Origin: Siphonodentalium dalli
Lineage: Eukaryota; Mollusca; Scaphopoda; Gadilida; Siphonodentaliidae
Length of the DNA stretch: 64,000 nt
Direction of reading: 5' to 3'
NCBI GenBank assembly: GCA_032622095.1
Contig: CP136066.1
Span: 94,263,319-94,327,318, forward strand
Positions 34,377-45,600 of the stretch are shown here, piece after piece. A program made the translations under genes and the position numbers. The notes below the pieces were generated by a model. It had not been told where the DNA came from. It saw nothing but the letters and a program-made list of their open reading frames with translations, and did not search any database. Each line of letters opens with the position of its first letter. The stretch's first letter is position 1.

Positions 34377-34699
34377 ATCACGCGATCGAGAATCGACGGA
34401 GTTGCTTGAAGGGACTAACTTTAATCAAGTCTGAGTAAACTCATACCTAAATATTCATTACAACATATTTCAAATATAGAGTCGACGTTCACCCAGACTG
34501 ACTTTAATCCTGAGTCCGGATTTTGCCGAAAAAGTGCTTTTTCCCGGATTCCGGATCCGACCCACTTTTTAAAATTGCTTTAAAGCACTATTATGTGACA
34601 TTTTCGCATTATATCACCACAATATGTGATCGTATAAATGAACCAAGTGGAAGGGACGAAGAGAGATAGACGGTGCATCATGAACATGGACCCCAGCCC

Positions 34700-36224
34700 G
34701 TGTGACTAATTACCGCCCGGGCGCCCCCCCCCCATGGGCCCGTGGACACTATATCTCGACGTTATAAGTTAGGGACATATGTATACCACCTGAGGGCAAT
34801 CTGGAGGATGTTACTCGCTCGCTCGTCTCCGGCCGGTGTTATTAACCCCGCAAATGCCGATATTGGCTAAGAGCCCGGGAGAGACCGGGTGTCTTCGTAT
34901 GGTTTCGGACAGTATATTTTGATGATGCACGGTAGTGGAATACCACCGGAGTATGACATCCAAATATTGACTCGCTGACGCGTCCACGGCTGATGTTATT
35001 AACCCCCTCAAAATCAGGTAAAATACCATATAAACAAAAAGAGCTTGGGACCGCCCGGGCGCCCCATGGGGCCGTGGACACTATATATCGACCGTCATCG
35101 ACGTTATAAGGAAGCGACATACCCCATGAGGTCTACCTAGAAAAGTTTACTCGCTCGCCTCCGGCCGGTGTTATTAACCCCGCAAATGCCGATATTGGCT
35201 AAGAGATCGCGGGAGAGACCGGGTGTATTCGTGTGTTTTCGGACAGTATGGTAGTATGGTATGCGTGGTAGTGCAATATCACCTGAGTGTGACTTCCAAA
35301 TATTGACTCGCTAACGCGTCCACGGCCGATGTTATTAACCCCCTCAAAATCAGGTAAAAATACCATATAAACAAAAATAGCACGGGGCCACCCGAGACAC
35401 GGGCGCCCCAATGGGCCCGTGGACACTATATCTCGACGTTATTATGTAGCGACATACCACCTGAGGGATTGACACAAGAGTCAATTTCAATTTATTTCAT
35501 AGCCATATACTAGGAGAATGGTATGTTTGTAAATAAAAACGATACCGATCTCACCCGGCTCTTATTGTTGATACGGTATTTTACCGGATTTTGAGGGGTT
35601 AATACCATCGGCAGTGGAAGGGCCAGCGAGTCAATTTTTGGAAGTCACACTCAGCTGGTATTGCACTAGGTACAGTGTATCATAAAAATATACTGTCCGA
35701 AAATACACGAAGACACCCGGGCTCTCTTAGCCAATATCGGCATTTGCGGGGTTAATAACACCGACCGGAGACGAGCGAGCGAGTAATATTTTCTAGGTTG
35801 TCCTCAGGTGGTATGTCCCTGCCTTATAGAGTCGAGATATAGTGTCCACGCGTCCAGGCCTGTCCCGGGCTCTTTTTGTTATTTGGTATTTTACCGGATG
35901 TTGAGGGATTAATAACACCGGCCGTGGAAGCGTCAGCGAGTCAATATTTGGATGTCACACTTCGGTGGTATTGCACTATCGTGCATCATCAAAATATGCT
36001 GTTCGAACCCACACGAAGACACCCGGTCTCTCTCGGGCTCTCTTAGCCAATATCGGCATTTGCGGGGTTAATAACACCGACCGGAGACGAGCGAGCGAGT
36101 AAAATCCTCTAGGTTGTCCTCAGGTGGTATGTGTCGCTATCTTACAACGTCGAGATATAGTGTCCACGGGCCCATGGGGGCGCCCGGGCGGTCTCGGGCG
36201 GTCCCGGGCGGTAATTAGTCACAC
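34700..36224. mobile_element. GC-rich foldback element with tandem-unit arms
   Basis: Perfect terminal inverted repeat GTGTGACTAATTAC / GTAATTAGTCACAC, followed inward by CGCCCGGGCG. The left arm (34700-about 35470) has two direct units and a third start (GGACACTATAT.TCG at 34744, 35076, 35421). The right arm (about 35562-36224) has the same units inverted (CGAGATATAGTGTC at 35833, 36151). Each unit is itself dimeric: two half-units carry ACTCGCT...GGC.G(A/G)TGTTATTAACCCC. A spacer of about 90 bp separates the arms. The minus frames at 34811-35426 are repeat translations. Foldback-type transposons have this organisation; no transposase is present and superfamily is unknown. Confidence 0.85.
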
Positions 36225-36725
36225 CCCCATGCAGTCGTCGATTATTAATCGAGAAAAACCCGGATTCGTATCCGGAAACTCAAGCTAGCTCGAGGCAGAT
36301 ATATTATATAGATATCTCTGCTAGAGGTGGTCTTGTACACACGTTCCACATTCATCTTGGTAAGTACATTTGTACTCTCTATGATAGTAGTTACTATATC
36401 GCACACGATTTTATGACCCGCGTGTTTTTCAGACGCAATTCGCCCTCAACTGCATGCGACAACAGTAACTGTTGTCAGCTGTGTATACGTGCAATCTGTT
36501 CAACATCATTGTGGGGTCATATATATTATGCGATTTTAAAAAGTGGGTCGTACATGGCCATTTCGATAAAATATGAGAATTTGTTCACGCTATCTGAAAC
36601 AAGCACATCTGAAGCAATAAACACTCACACTGAGTCCGTGCCTCCATAAAACTGATATATATAAATAGGCCCCGCCTATATATTCATAAAAAAAACCACA
36701 TTGACATTTTGCTCAAAGAGGCTAT
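36225..36725. other. No gene recognised
   Basis: Contains a small hairpin (GGCAGATAT...ATATCTCTGC near 36293-36322) and a short family J-like phrase ACTGAGTCCGTGCCTCCA near 36630. Confidence 0.4.
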
Positions 36726-37191
36726 TTAAAGGCCCACATAATGTTCGAATCACCAGATTACATTATACTCAACAAATTCCATATTATATACCATTTGGAA
36801 GAGGAACCAAACATATATCTATATTCCACCAGAACAAGGAACAGATGGGAGCCTAGGAGTGTCCACCAAGTGATTCTCAGATTCACCCCAATACTTCCTC
36901 CGTTATTTACTCCAGAATGCATCACAATTCACAACTAAGAGATAGAGTTACTCCCCTTCCATTGTTCCATTGAGAATAATAAACTGGCATTACAGACCAG
37001 ATCGAATTTAGGTGCAGAACACACGTCGGTAGACTCCGTACATTGACAAAACAACATGTTCTAGTTTATTCTACTGTATAGGTTGATAATATAGTATACA
37101 GCTTCTTCTTTCAAATGGTATATAACATGGAATATGCTGTACTACAACATATAATGTGAACTTGTGATTCGAGAATTAAGTGGGCCTTTAA
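36726..37191. mobile_element. TTAA MITE, family G, complete copy
   Basis: TIRs TTAAAGGCCCACATAATGTT... and reversed right end TTAAAGGCCCACTTAATTCT, then CGAATCAC, about 28 bp. The 466 bp interior has an unrecognised 65-codon frame (36741-36938). No transposase. Confidence 0.75.
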
Positions 37192-37237
37192 AGCAGACTA
37201 ATATATCGAATAGTATCTAACACATCGACGCAGTATA

Positions 37238-37821
37238 ATATAGTTTGGTGTGCGTATATACGATTTCTCTCACGATGCAGTATACTAGATGGGTGTGCGT
37301 ATATATATACGATTTCTCTCACGATGCAGTATAACAGATTTGGGTGTGCGTATATATACGATTTCTCTCACGATGCAGTATAATAGATTTGGGTGTGCGT
37401 ATATACGATTTCTCTCACGATGCAGTATAATAGATATGGGTGTGCGTATATACGATTTCTCTCACAGTGCAGAATAATAGATTTGGGAGTGCGTATATAC
37501 GATTTCTCTCACGACGCAGTATACTAGAGTTGGGTGTGCTTATATACAATTTCTCTCACGACGCAGTATAATAGAGTTGGTGTGCGTATATACGATTTCT
37601 CTCACGACGCAGTATAATATATGTGGGTGTGCGTATATACGATTTCTCTCACGATGCAGTATAATATAGTTGGATGTGCGTATATACGATTTCTCTCACG
37701 ACGCAGTATAATAGATTTGGGTGTGCGTATATACGATTTCTCTCACGATGCAGTATAATAGATATGGGTGTGCGTATATATACGATTTCTCTCACGATGC
37801 AGTATAATAGAGTTGGGTGTG
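37238..37821 (+). repeat. 47 bp minisatellite, left block (about 12 units)
   Basis: Unit GGGTGTGCGTATATACGATT, TCTCTCACGATGCAGTATAA, TAGATTT. The CGATTTCTCTCAC core recurs every 44-50 bp from 37261 to about 37783. Not a CRISPR array: no spacers, the whole unit is repeated. Confidence 0.95.
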
Positions 37822-38927
37822 AATGAGGATACTCGACTTGATTGATTGATTGTTTATTGCAAAGTCGTCAATTAAGGCGAAACATGCTATAACATATATA
37901 CAATATTTACAATATGCCAGGTTCTCTGCCGTCCATCCAACGTTATGCATGTCCCGGCTATGGGAAAATTGTCGCATATACCCAGCCCATAAAAAATCAT
38001 ATCTATACTTATTGCACGCCTTATTTGTATCCTGGAAACCAATGAGGACACCTGCGTATTATGTGACAACAAACATAAAGATCTTGTAAAACATGCCTTA
38101 ATCGAATGTTCTTCCATTTGCGACTATCGAAATACCTTTGAATTCGAGCTACTAAACTTGTTTCATGTAGACATTTATATGCAGTATGACAAACTGGATG
38201 TAGAATCCAAAACGCGTGTTCTACTAACAGGTCTACATGAAAACATATACTGTGCTCCCGAAGAAGAAAATAAACTAATATACTTTTTCGTGAACAAAGC
38301 TGCATTCCTCTGGAGAGTATATGTTGATCAACTGACGCCAAGTCCTGACTAGATCTCACAAACCTTCATATAAACTTGATCATAACATGCAGATATAAGC
38401 GTGTTCGTAATTGTTCATATCACATGTATCTGTGTATTGTTTTACCATGCAGTAAGTATACATTTGTCTGTATGTATGTCTGTCGTTTGTTTGTTTGTCT
38501 CGTATGCCTGCTTGTCTGACTGTCGTCTGTAAGTACGATATGGCTGTATATATATACATGAGTGGTGCTGGGGAAATGATCGGCTCCGAGTCGGTAAGAC
38601 TGCACAGAGGCATTGGCGTTTGTGGGTCTTCCAGAGAGATAGATCCCTGAATTGGGTCCAACTCCGGCTTGGTCGTCTCGGAGTATGCTATTTCTCTGTC
38701 TGTAAGTACGATATGGCTGTAGAATGGAATGTCTACCTTATGTAGTGCATGAATGTGTGTATATGTGCATGTGTAGTTGGTTCATCATACATATTGAGAC
38801 ATGTGTTGTAGATATGTTTGTAATCTAAAAAATTTTATACACTGTGTTATGTACCAAATTGTGTTTGTTCTCATAATATAAACATTTATATATGAATCTC
38901 CATATATGGAGGATAATAAAGATATAT
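37822..38927 (+). mobile_element. Retroelement insertion inside the minisatellite
   Basis: The minisatellite is broken at 37821 and resumes at 38928. At the left edge, TTGATTGATTGATTGTTTATTGC reads in reverse as a LINE 3' tail (AATAAACAATCAATCAATC), so a minus-strand LINE end covers roughly 37835-38000. The rest is a plus-strand LINE 3' portion (zinc knuckle at 38041, long 3' UTR, end GGATAATAAAG). Whether these are two insertions or one rearranged one is open. Confidence 0.6.
38020..38351 (+). pseudogene. LINE ORF2 zinc-knuckle C-terminus
   Basis: Frame from about 37993 to the stop at 38350 reads ILETNEDTCVLCDNKHKD, then HALIEC, i.e. C-x2-C and H-x4-C of the zf-RVT knuckle, followed by about 75 residues including FVNKAAFLWRVYVDQL. 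Upstream coding is interrupted by a stop at 37990, and only a tail remains. The knuckle sits at the C-terminus of RT polypeptides in several non-LTR clades. Function is lost. Confidence 0.75.
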
Positions 38928-39046
38928 ATATACGATTTCTCTCACGATGCAGTATAATAGATTTGGGTGTGCGAATATACGATTTATCTCACGACGCAGT
39001 ATAATAGAATTGGGCGTGCGTATATACGATTTCTCTCACGAGACAT
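38928..39046 (+). repeat. 47 bp minisatellite, right block (about 3 units)
   Basis: Cores at about 38932, 38980 and 39027, same phase and orientation as the left block. Confidence 0.9.
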
Positions 39047-39107
39047 GCATATACTCACTGGACTGCCGATAAACTGCATGCATGCGTTGAGGTAATTTAA
39101 TTTTTTA

Positions 39108-39238
39108 CCCTTTCCTGACGGGAGCTGCACTGATGCAGCATTGAATATCCTGTGCCAATGCATTCTCTTATATATGCGAAGCTTCCTATGGGAGACTCGC
39201 ACATATATATATAAGAGAATGCATTGGCACAGGGTAAA
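39108..39238 (+). mobile_element. piggyBac-like family B MITE, internally deleted
   Basis: Left end CCCTTTCCTGACGGGAGCTG and a single hairpin (CCTGTGCCAATGCATTCTCT...reverse). Hairpin 2, linker and right terminus are missing. Confidence 0.65.
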
Positions 39239-39551
39239 CAAAGGTTGTAACATTGAAATACCAAGAAAGCAGTTATGATTCAAGCACATATATTTTTTGG
39301 CGATATCATTTCTCGACATTTAGACACATCTTAGTCATATATCAGCCGCATCATGTACAAATGGATTAATTTTCAATTTCGGGCATACCCGATCATACAG
39401 CTTGCTCGTGTGCCGTATATAATCACCCTGATATCATCATGTGCTCAAGGGAGTATTTTTGAATGTTTTGTAAATTTTATCTTTTACAAAGGGATCGTGT
39501 GTCATTAGTCCAATCAAATCTTCCACTATTCGGTAAAATGATAGTTTTCTT
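39239..39551. other. No gene recognised
   Basis: AT-rich; nothing assignable. Confidence 0.4.
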
Positions 39552-39811
39552 TTAACCTGTTCTATATACTAAATACTCATTGACGAGTAGTTCCCTTAGG
39601 GTTCAGATAATAAGTTCAACAATTAAACGACCGTTGTTTATTATCTGTATATTTCCCACCAATGAATATGAATCCTCCAGCACTTATATCATTTATTTTC
39701 GTCTGACTGTCGTTTGCTACTTTATCATGAACACACATCCAAAAGAATAATAGATCATCACAATACCTTTATCACTGAATTGGAGAAACCATTTATTATA
39801 GAAAGGGTTAA
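39552..39811 (-). mobile_element. TTAA MITE, family C, complete reverse copy
   Basis: TTAA at 39552-39555 and 39808-39811; imperfect TIRs TTAACCTGTTCTATATACTAA and (reverse) TTAACCCTTTCTATAATAAA. 260 bp. Confidence 0.65.
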
Positions 39812-41001
39812 TGTCTTTAAAAGGACAAGGCTAATTTGAATCTCAAAATCACGTTTACCTATAATATAATATTGAAGAAGGGATATTAAAACATACCTAA
39901 ATCGAAAATTTACGATATGTAAGTTTAATTGGCAAAACATCCAGTATGGATAGACATATTAACATGTCAATGTACGTTGTGTAGTAAGCAGTATAATATA
40001 TATATGCTACTAAGGACTATAGATACACGATTTTTGAGAAATACTGGATAATCGTCAATGTAAAGAAAGAAATTAATAACCATCTCTATTGTGTTCCTTT
40101 TAGCTATATAATATCAATTAAATAACTTTTATGAAGAAAACTTAAACTTTATGTCCAAATTAGCAGTCTTCAATTTCAAGTTGCCTATCTCTGAGGTAAA
40201 CATGTGCTCAGATGAAAATGTTTTATATCAACATAGTTTGTTTTCCTACAGAGGAATTTTTAGTCAATACGACCAGTAAGTTTTTAATAGTTTTGAACTA
40301 AGTATGGTAAAATGAATATTTTACTGCTAATTTCTTTAAAAAATTAACATTGCAGTAAATAATCTTGTGTTGCCAGTTTTCAAGGCATGCTAATACTTCC
40401 TGCCTTAAAATTTGAGTATATACAATCCTCAAGGTAACTTGGTGAATGTATGATTTCAGAGAGCTACACATGTAAATGGTCGGGTCTCGACTGCAGGTAT
40501 TCATTGATTAGTACTAACTATACAATGCTCGTCGCGACGTGCCGAGAATAATATGCGAATCATATTTTAATGATAGGACCAATATGATTTATATATAGTC
40601 TTTAATCATCGATATATTGAAATGGCGGCCAGTACATGTGCGAAATTATAGATATATATTGTGATAAAACAAAACTGGTCGTGATTTATAGTGCCCGTTA
40701 TTACACGAAGTATATAATGTAATAATATCGCATCCCGGTTGTTTCAAATACAAAGCTTATTGTGTTTGGCATCGAGTCGATTTGCTTCCTCATTAGCACC
40801 TCACACGTGAATGGTCGTTCTCGTTAACTGAAACCAGTCAGTAATCCTGTTAAACATGTTGAGAATAATGTATATAACACTTATGTATACTATATATGGA
40901 TTATACAAGGCACTTAGTAAATTCACCACACGTGGGTCGAAGAATCTGTTAAAATATCACTGAAGCAATATCTAATTGATAGGCGACAACATATAAACTC
41001 T
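39812..41001. other. No gene recognised
   Basis: Very AT-rich. CTGGTCGTGATTTATAG...CCGTTATTACACGA (40675-40710) recurs at 51342-51385, a short unclassified dispersed repeat. Confidence 0.4.
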
Positions 41002-41293
41002 ATGCAGAAATTTTCACTTTATCGGCATATCAAGCAAAGTTCAATATTGGAACATGTATCCAGAAAAGATGCAATATCTATTGTTCGCTTTCGGTGTAGA
41101 AACCACCGCCTCCCGATTGAAACATGTTCATGCTTGGGCAAAACAACGGACAATGGGTCCATATATTACTGTATTGCATGCAATATAGCGGCAACTGGGG
41201 ACGAATATCATTATATGTTTAATTGTGGGAAAACGGAAACACTGAGATGACGTTTCTTACCTTTATCCCTTACTCACAATCTAGGGCAAATCA
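41002..41293 (+). pseudogene. LINE ORF2 zinc-knuckle fragment, interrupted by a MITE
   Basis: Plus frame 41002-41250 reads ILEHVSRKDAISIVRFRCRN, HRLPIETCSC..., YYCIAC and GDEYHYMFNC, the FR-RNH-LPIE plus C-x2-C/H/C signature of RT-associated zinc knuckles. Same general type as 20649-20951 but a distinct sequence. A family I MITE is inserted at the TTAA at 41294. Sequence after 41670 (with AATGAGTGAATAAATGATGG near 41850) may be its 3' UTR. Confidence 0.8.
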
Positions 41294-41669
41294 TTAAAGA
41301 CATATTATGGACTTGTTCGGGTGCGTGAAATTGGTAAGTAAGTACTTAGGCGTTATGCCAACCTGGGGAATGTAGCGTTTTAATAACATCGCCGAAAATT
41401 TGAAAGAAATCGACCATACCACTCCATAGAAAACATCGTTTGAACTACGCATAAATGTTAATATTTACATCTCGATTCGGGACGCAACAATCGGCGATAA
41501 ACTAACGCAAATGATTTCGCAATCGAGAGTCATTGCATTTAATGAATATTTTAGAATGATGGTGTGTGCTGTAAACTTTGGTTAACTATCCGTAAAAATA
41601 ACTACTTTGAACAAGATTTTTCTCCATTTCTAATTGGTCATCCTACCGGAGTGTTTCACATCACTTTAA
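41294..41669 (-). mobile_element. TTAA MITE, family I, reverse copy
   Basis: Reverse complement of 31914-32299: TTAAAGACATATTATGGACTT, CGATTCGGGACGCAACAATC, CGGAGTGTTTCACATCACTTTAA. TTAA at both ends. Confidence 0.75.
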
Positions 41670-42329
41670 CACAAAACATGCTGTACAACTTCACACAAAT
41701 TAGGTGAATTAATACGGGCCCTAAATAGACTGATTGGTTCACCGCTAATCGACCCACCCGTCCAATTCGTAGCCATTTATAGATAATTCATGCATGTGTC
41801 ACCAACGCCAGTTCTTTGATTCAAGATTATTTATATTTGACCTCTTTTGAATGAGTGAATAAATGATGGTCACAATATGTCTGGTGGTCTCACGTGTCTT
41901 CCAGAGCGTGTACCAGAGGATTTCAGACCCCACCTTTGTGGTTCAAACGGTGTTGGTACAAACGTTGGAGGCCTAGGTATTTCTATATTCTATATCAGTG
42001 TTAAATTAAAATTCATATGTTTATTGGTGTGGAACCAATAGAGGATTATAACCAAAAATAATAAGGAACACAACATAAAAATTGATGCAGTATATAAAAT
42101 TAAACAGAGATAGTTATAATCCAATAGATTACAAGACAATGGGACTAGAAAATCTCAGCTGGTCCATGACTTCATTTACCAAATGAAATCACCTTCTAGA
42201 AGTATATTTGATAGAAAACTTTGATATAATGAATGACAATGTTCAGAATCTCAGTGACCTGAACGTGCGAGTGAAGTCATACTGGATAGTAGGTATCATG
42301 TCATTATCAGGCGAGAAAATTAGGTTATT
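41670..42329. other. No gene recognised
   Basis: Possibly 3' UTR of the LINE at 41002 up to about 41890; the rest is unassigned. Confidence 0.35.
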
Positions 42330-42520
42330 GGTTGCGGACACACGTACCACAGTTGTGATGGCATAGTGTAGGTGTGTCATCTTATTATGGTGGAGTTTGG
42401 TGACAATTGGGCGTCATAATTACTGCCATAGCTAGCCATCATGATTATCACCAAACTCCACCATAATAAGATGGCACACATACTGTGGCATCGCTACTGT
42501 GGTACGTGTGTCCGCAGCCA
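42330..42520. repeat. 191 bp hairpin with ~75 bp arms
   Basis: The left arm GGTTGCGGACACACGTACCAC ... CTTATTATGGTGGAGTTTGGTGA pairs with TCACCAAACTCCACCATAATAAG ... GTGGTACGTGTGTCCGCAGCC, with a few mismatches and a loop of about 45 bp. Likely a foldback MITE; no target duplication seen. Confidence 0.85.
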
Positions 42521-43101
42521 TTAGATAAAGGAGACAAGTAGTCTGATATAGATTAATCATACGCAAAAAGTATGGTAGATGACTACATGTACTTGATTAT
42601 TAAAGTGGTCCTTGAAGTCATAAGTGGCTGTCAGCTCAAATACTTATGCATGGGTATCTTGTTTTGACCATGTGGTAGTACCTGTAAGTATATGCGGCTG
42701 TGGGTTCGTAAACAACTTATACATATAGAATATTTGATGAGCTGTCATACAATTGAAGAATTTCTTTTGAGGTACAATGTCATGGTCACCAGTGAGAATT
42801 GTCTTATTTATGTCTACATCATGTGACTTCAATAGAAACATTGCTTTATCATCAGAATTATAGTTAATGAAATCAGTGATTACTTCAGTAAGAGAGTGGA
42901 ATAGGTCTGTTCTTCCTGATTCTATATATGTTACATATGAGTATAAAACGTCTCTCATCTTCCACATCAAGATTACATATATAGTGGACATATTTTGTAT
43001 TTGTTTTATCTGTATGTCTACCCTTTTCCTCTAATAACTGATTCTTAACTTAGTGAAAGTAATAATATTTTCTTTACCAATATCAGCTGAGATTGAAACT
43101 C

Positions 43102-43434
43102 TCATAATATACTTCTTTTACGAAATAATTTCCCTGTAAATTTAAAATATGATGCCAGAAACCAACTCTTTGTTTGAGGCCAGTGATACATGTATATATG
43201 ATATAGGCCTAATTCACCAAGGCCTGCACTGTTGACCACTACTCTGTTCACGCACAAAGTGAGCTTAGCCAATCTTATTAGAACTTTCTCAGAAATACAT
43301 GCTTGAAAAGGTTTCACAATTTCGATATTGTCTCTCATAACAGAAACTAGGGTAGTAAGTCCTCCTCCATATAATAAGATGAGATTTACACAGGCGTCAA
43401 CGAGTTTCCACGTTGGACGGCTAGATTTCTTCAT
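43102..43434 (-). pseudogene. LINE RT thumb/C-terminal region
   Basis: Longest surviving minus frame of the element: KLVDACVNLILLYGGGLTTL, then IEIVKPFQACISEKVLIRL and GELGLYHIYMYHW. LINE polymerases typically have an LLYG.E.W segment followed by a K/F-helix and a GELGR.PL motif here. The Glu/Trp of the first motif and the Arg/Pro of the second are lost. Frames at 42644-42991 (FFNCMTAHQIFYMYKLF) continue in the same direction but are not clearly homologous. Confidence 0.7.
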
Positions 43435-43959
43435 AGTTGTTTTAATCGTAGACCTTATTTGTTGACTCTACCAAGCATACGCATATAACTTATTAATTCG
43501 ATATACATATTTACTTACAGTGACTTATAGGTCCTATGGGCCGGGTGTTATATAAAAATATACAATGTAATGTATTTACCTATCGTTGAATTTTGTATAG
43601 CATATGTCACTATTATAATACAATTATTCTATTCTATTCTAAATTATTCTATTCATCAAAGGCCAGATGTTATTTTTGTCACCCATCATCGACTTCTTCC
43701 GTATACAAATAAAAACGACTTTGATAGTTTTTTTTATAGATAAATTCCAGGGCGGGGGTAAAAACCCAGATGGTTTGAAACCCAAGTATTTGTATTCTTT
43801 GGCCAAACTAAGATTTTGTTACCATATGAAAATGTAAAATTCTTTGGAACTGAAGATTTAATATTGTTTTTATCCCGTTGTGGAGCTTTGCTGAGTATTG
43901 CACATCTACATTCGTATCACATAATAGGGACCATCCAGAAAGGGACCATTAATTCTATA

Positions 43960-44210
43960 TTTTGTAAGTATACACAAAAGTGCTTTCTATTAACCGTATA
44001 AAACGCCTTTCTCAAATCAATGACGCATGAGTGTTGGTATTTTGATTTTTCAAGTTTTCTAAATCAAGGTCTTCAATACCATAATATGATCTGTAGTGCG
44101 ACTTCCTTTTCTGAAGCCAATTTGCTCCTTGCAAATAATATCAATTTGGGAGAGACAAGATTACAATCTATTGGTAAAAATGTTTGTAAACAATTTCCCC
44201 GTACAACTCG
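43960..44210 (-). pseudogene. LINE RT fingers and palm motif A
   Basis: QIGFRKGSRTTDHIMVLKTL is read from 44124 to 44062, stops follow, and the palm reappears in another phase as CVIDLRKAFYTVNRK (about 44035-43985). The first catalytic aspartate position of motif A (D in FVDFRKAFD) is present as VIDL, while the second (KAFD) is Y. Upstream KLFTNIFTNRL ends at about 44165. Disabled by several frameshifts. Plus-strand frames over this block are antisense noise. Confidence 0.75.
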
Positions 44211-45239
44211 ACTTTGTCACCCGCTCGAGAACGGAATGTCTCTCTATATATAGTTTGACAGGTCTTCGGCATTCCCACTGTATATATGGGCTATATTAGG
44301 TTATGGCACCAGTTGGATGGGTTTTTAGAAGGTTAACAAAGTTTACAAAAACGACATTTCTTGTGCAGGCTTGTTTGATGATATCCCATCAATACAACTG
44401 GATTTTGAAATTTGTACTCATCTGGAAAAAAAATATCTTTAGATATACTTCCATTCAGGGTTTCATCAGTTCCTATTAGAAACAAATATATCGTTTGTAA
44501 GATCTCCGGGCAAGAATGAGCTGCTACACCCAGGTGTGACCTGAAATAAGAGACACACTCATAATGAGCTGTGTTAGAGCATGGGTAAGAAGTTTCACTA
44601 TCTTTCAGTTTTCCTCACAATATTTCAGATTTCGTTTGGCTGACTACTTTTGGATGCTACACTACTGTTCAGAAGATTATTTCGGAAAACTCTGTTTCTG
44701 GCGCAGTAGACTTTTATATACTTTTCATTCATGCATGACTGTCATTCTCAAAGTTCTATTCAGAGGGTCATTGGCCATATTTCTGCTCAAATGTCTAATT
44801 TGTCTGTATTGTCCACTGTAATCTTTATAATACGATCTTTTTTGTTGTTTTTAAACTTTATTTTCAGCTTTATATGTTCTAGAGTTGCCGAATGTTTTTG
44901 TTTTTGCTGCGGTATTGTTAAGTTGAAAGGTAAATTGCTCTGCAATGTTATTTACAGCCAGGTGTGTTATTTAAGTCTGTCTTAGAAATTTTCTTACATA
45001 TACAAAATCATCAAGTGCGTTTTGATTCAGATTTTTCTGGAAAACAACCATTTCTTCTTGAGAGAATTTTATTGATTTTGGGCTGCTTTTAAAGCTAACG
45101 TTTTCTCTGATTTTAAAGGAGTCTTTCTTAGAAATATTCAGTTATTTTACAATAGTCAGACAATTGTTGGTTGTATTCACCAACTTTAAAGTGAACAATG
45201 TCAATTATCATGTTAATACTACATATACAGTAGTCACCA

Positions 45240-45590
45240 GTGGATCCAACATTATAACCCTGGTATGTAATTTCCCCAAAATAATCACGTATAGTGTTCT
45301 ACCAATAAGTATTCCACTCTGACTCCCAACACATATGCTCAAAATATTTGTTCAGTGGTCATTGGTGTTTTGGTGTACTTGTGGTGTTTTTACAAAGGTG
45401 CATTGAATCCGGCATAATTATATGGGATCAATAGGTCCATGTGATCATTACTGTCATCTGGGATGAAATCCAAGTCATTCATTTTTCATATGTGCATTTA
45501 GATCACCACTAATCATGATCTTACCTTCATCTTTGAACTGTAAAACAACATACCCTAATTTGTTTTACCTTTGAAGTTGAATTGTTACTC
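45240..45590 (-). pseudogene. LINE APE-type endonuclease remnant
   Basis: VLQFKDEGKIMISGDLNAHM is read from about 45542 to 45487; GD-N-A is the conserved block of apurinic-like endonucleases, where the Asp and Asn are active-site residues. It is followed by DFIPDDSNDHMDLLIP. The remainder is scrambled. Consistent with the RT downstream on the same strand. Confidence 0.65.
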
Positions 45591-45600
45591 ATTATGATTG

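Larger units (their letters stand above)
42600..45600 (-). mobile_element. Old non-LTR retrotransposon (LINE) ORF2, APE-type endonuclease plus RT
   Basis: Reading the minus strand from 45600 leftwards, the order is endonuclease remnant (ISGDLNAHM, about 45490-45515), connector with YKSLLRQKQ-like text, RT fingers (KLFTN..., QIGFRKGSRTTDHI, 44062-44205), RT palm motif A (VIDLRKAFYTVNRK, about 43985-44030), and the thumb/C-terminal region (LILLYGG, GELGLYH, 43110-43434). Many frameshifts and stops. This order is that of APE-class LINEs (CR1/L2/Jockey/Rex-like); the clade is not resolved by eye. Its ORF1 may be the SGNH-like remnant at 47165-47900. Confidence 0.75.

Noticed and set aside
34811-35426. 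Three similar minus-strand proteins
   Set aside because: They are frames through the repeated units of the foldback element, repeated because the DNA is repeated.
36001-36020. tRNA-like GTTCGAACC phrase
   Set aside because: No acceptor or anticodon stem can be formed around it, and it lies inside a foldback unit.
37238-37821. CRISPR-like array
   Set aside because: Units of 47 bp are repeated whole, with no unique spacers, in a eukaryotic context; this is a minisatellite.
44564-44985. Plus-strand membrane-like frames
   Set aside because: They are antisense to the minus-strand LINE connector region; hydrophobicity comes from reading A-rich coding DNA backwards.
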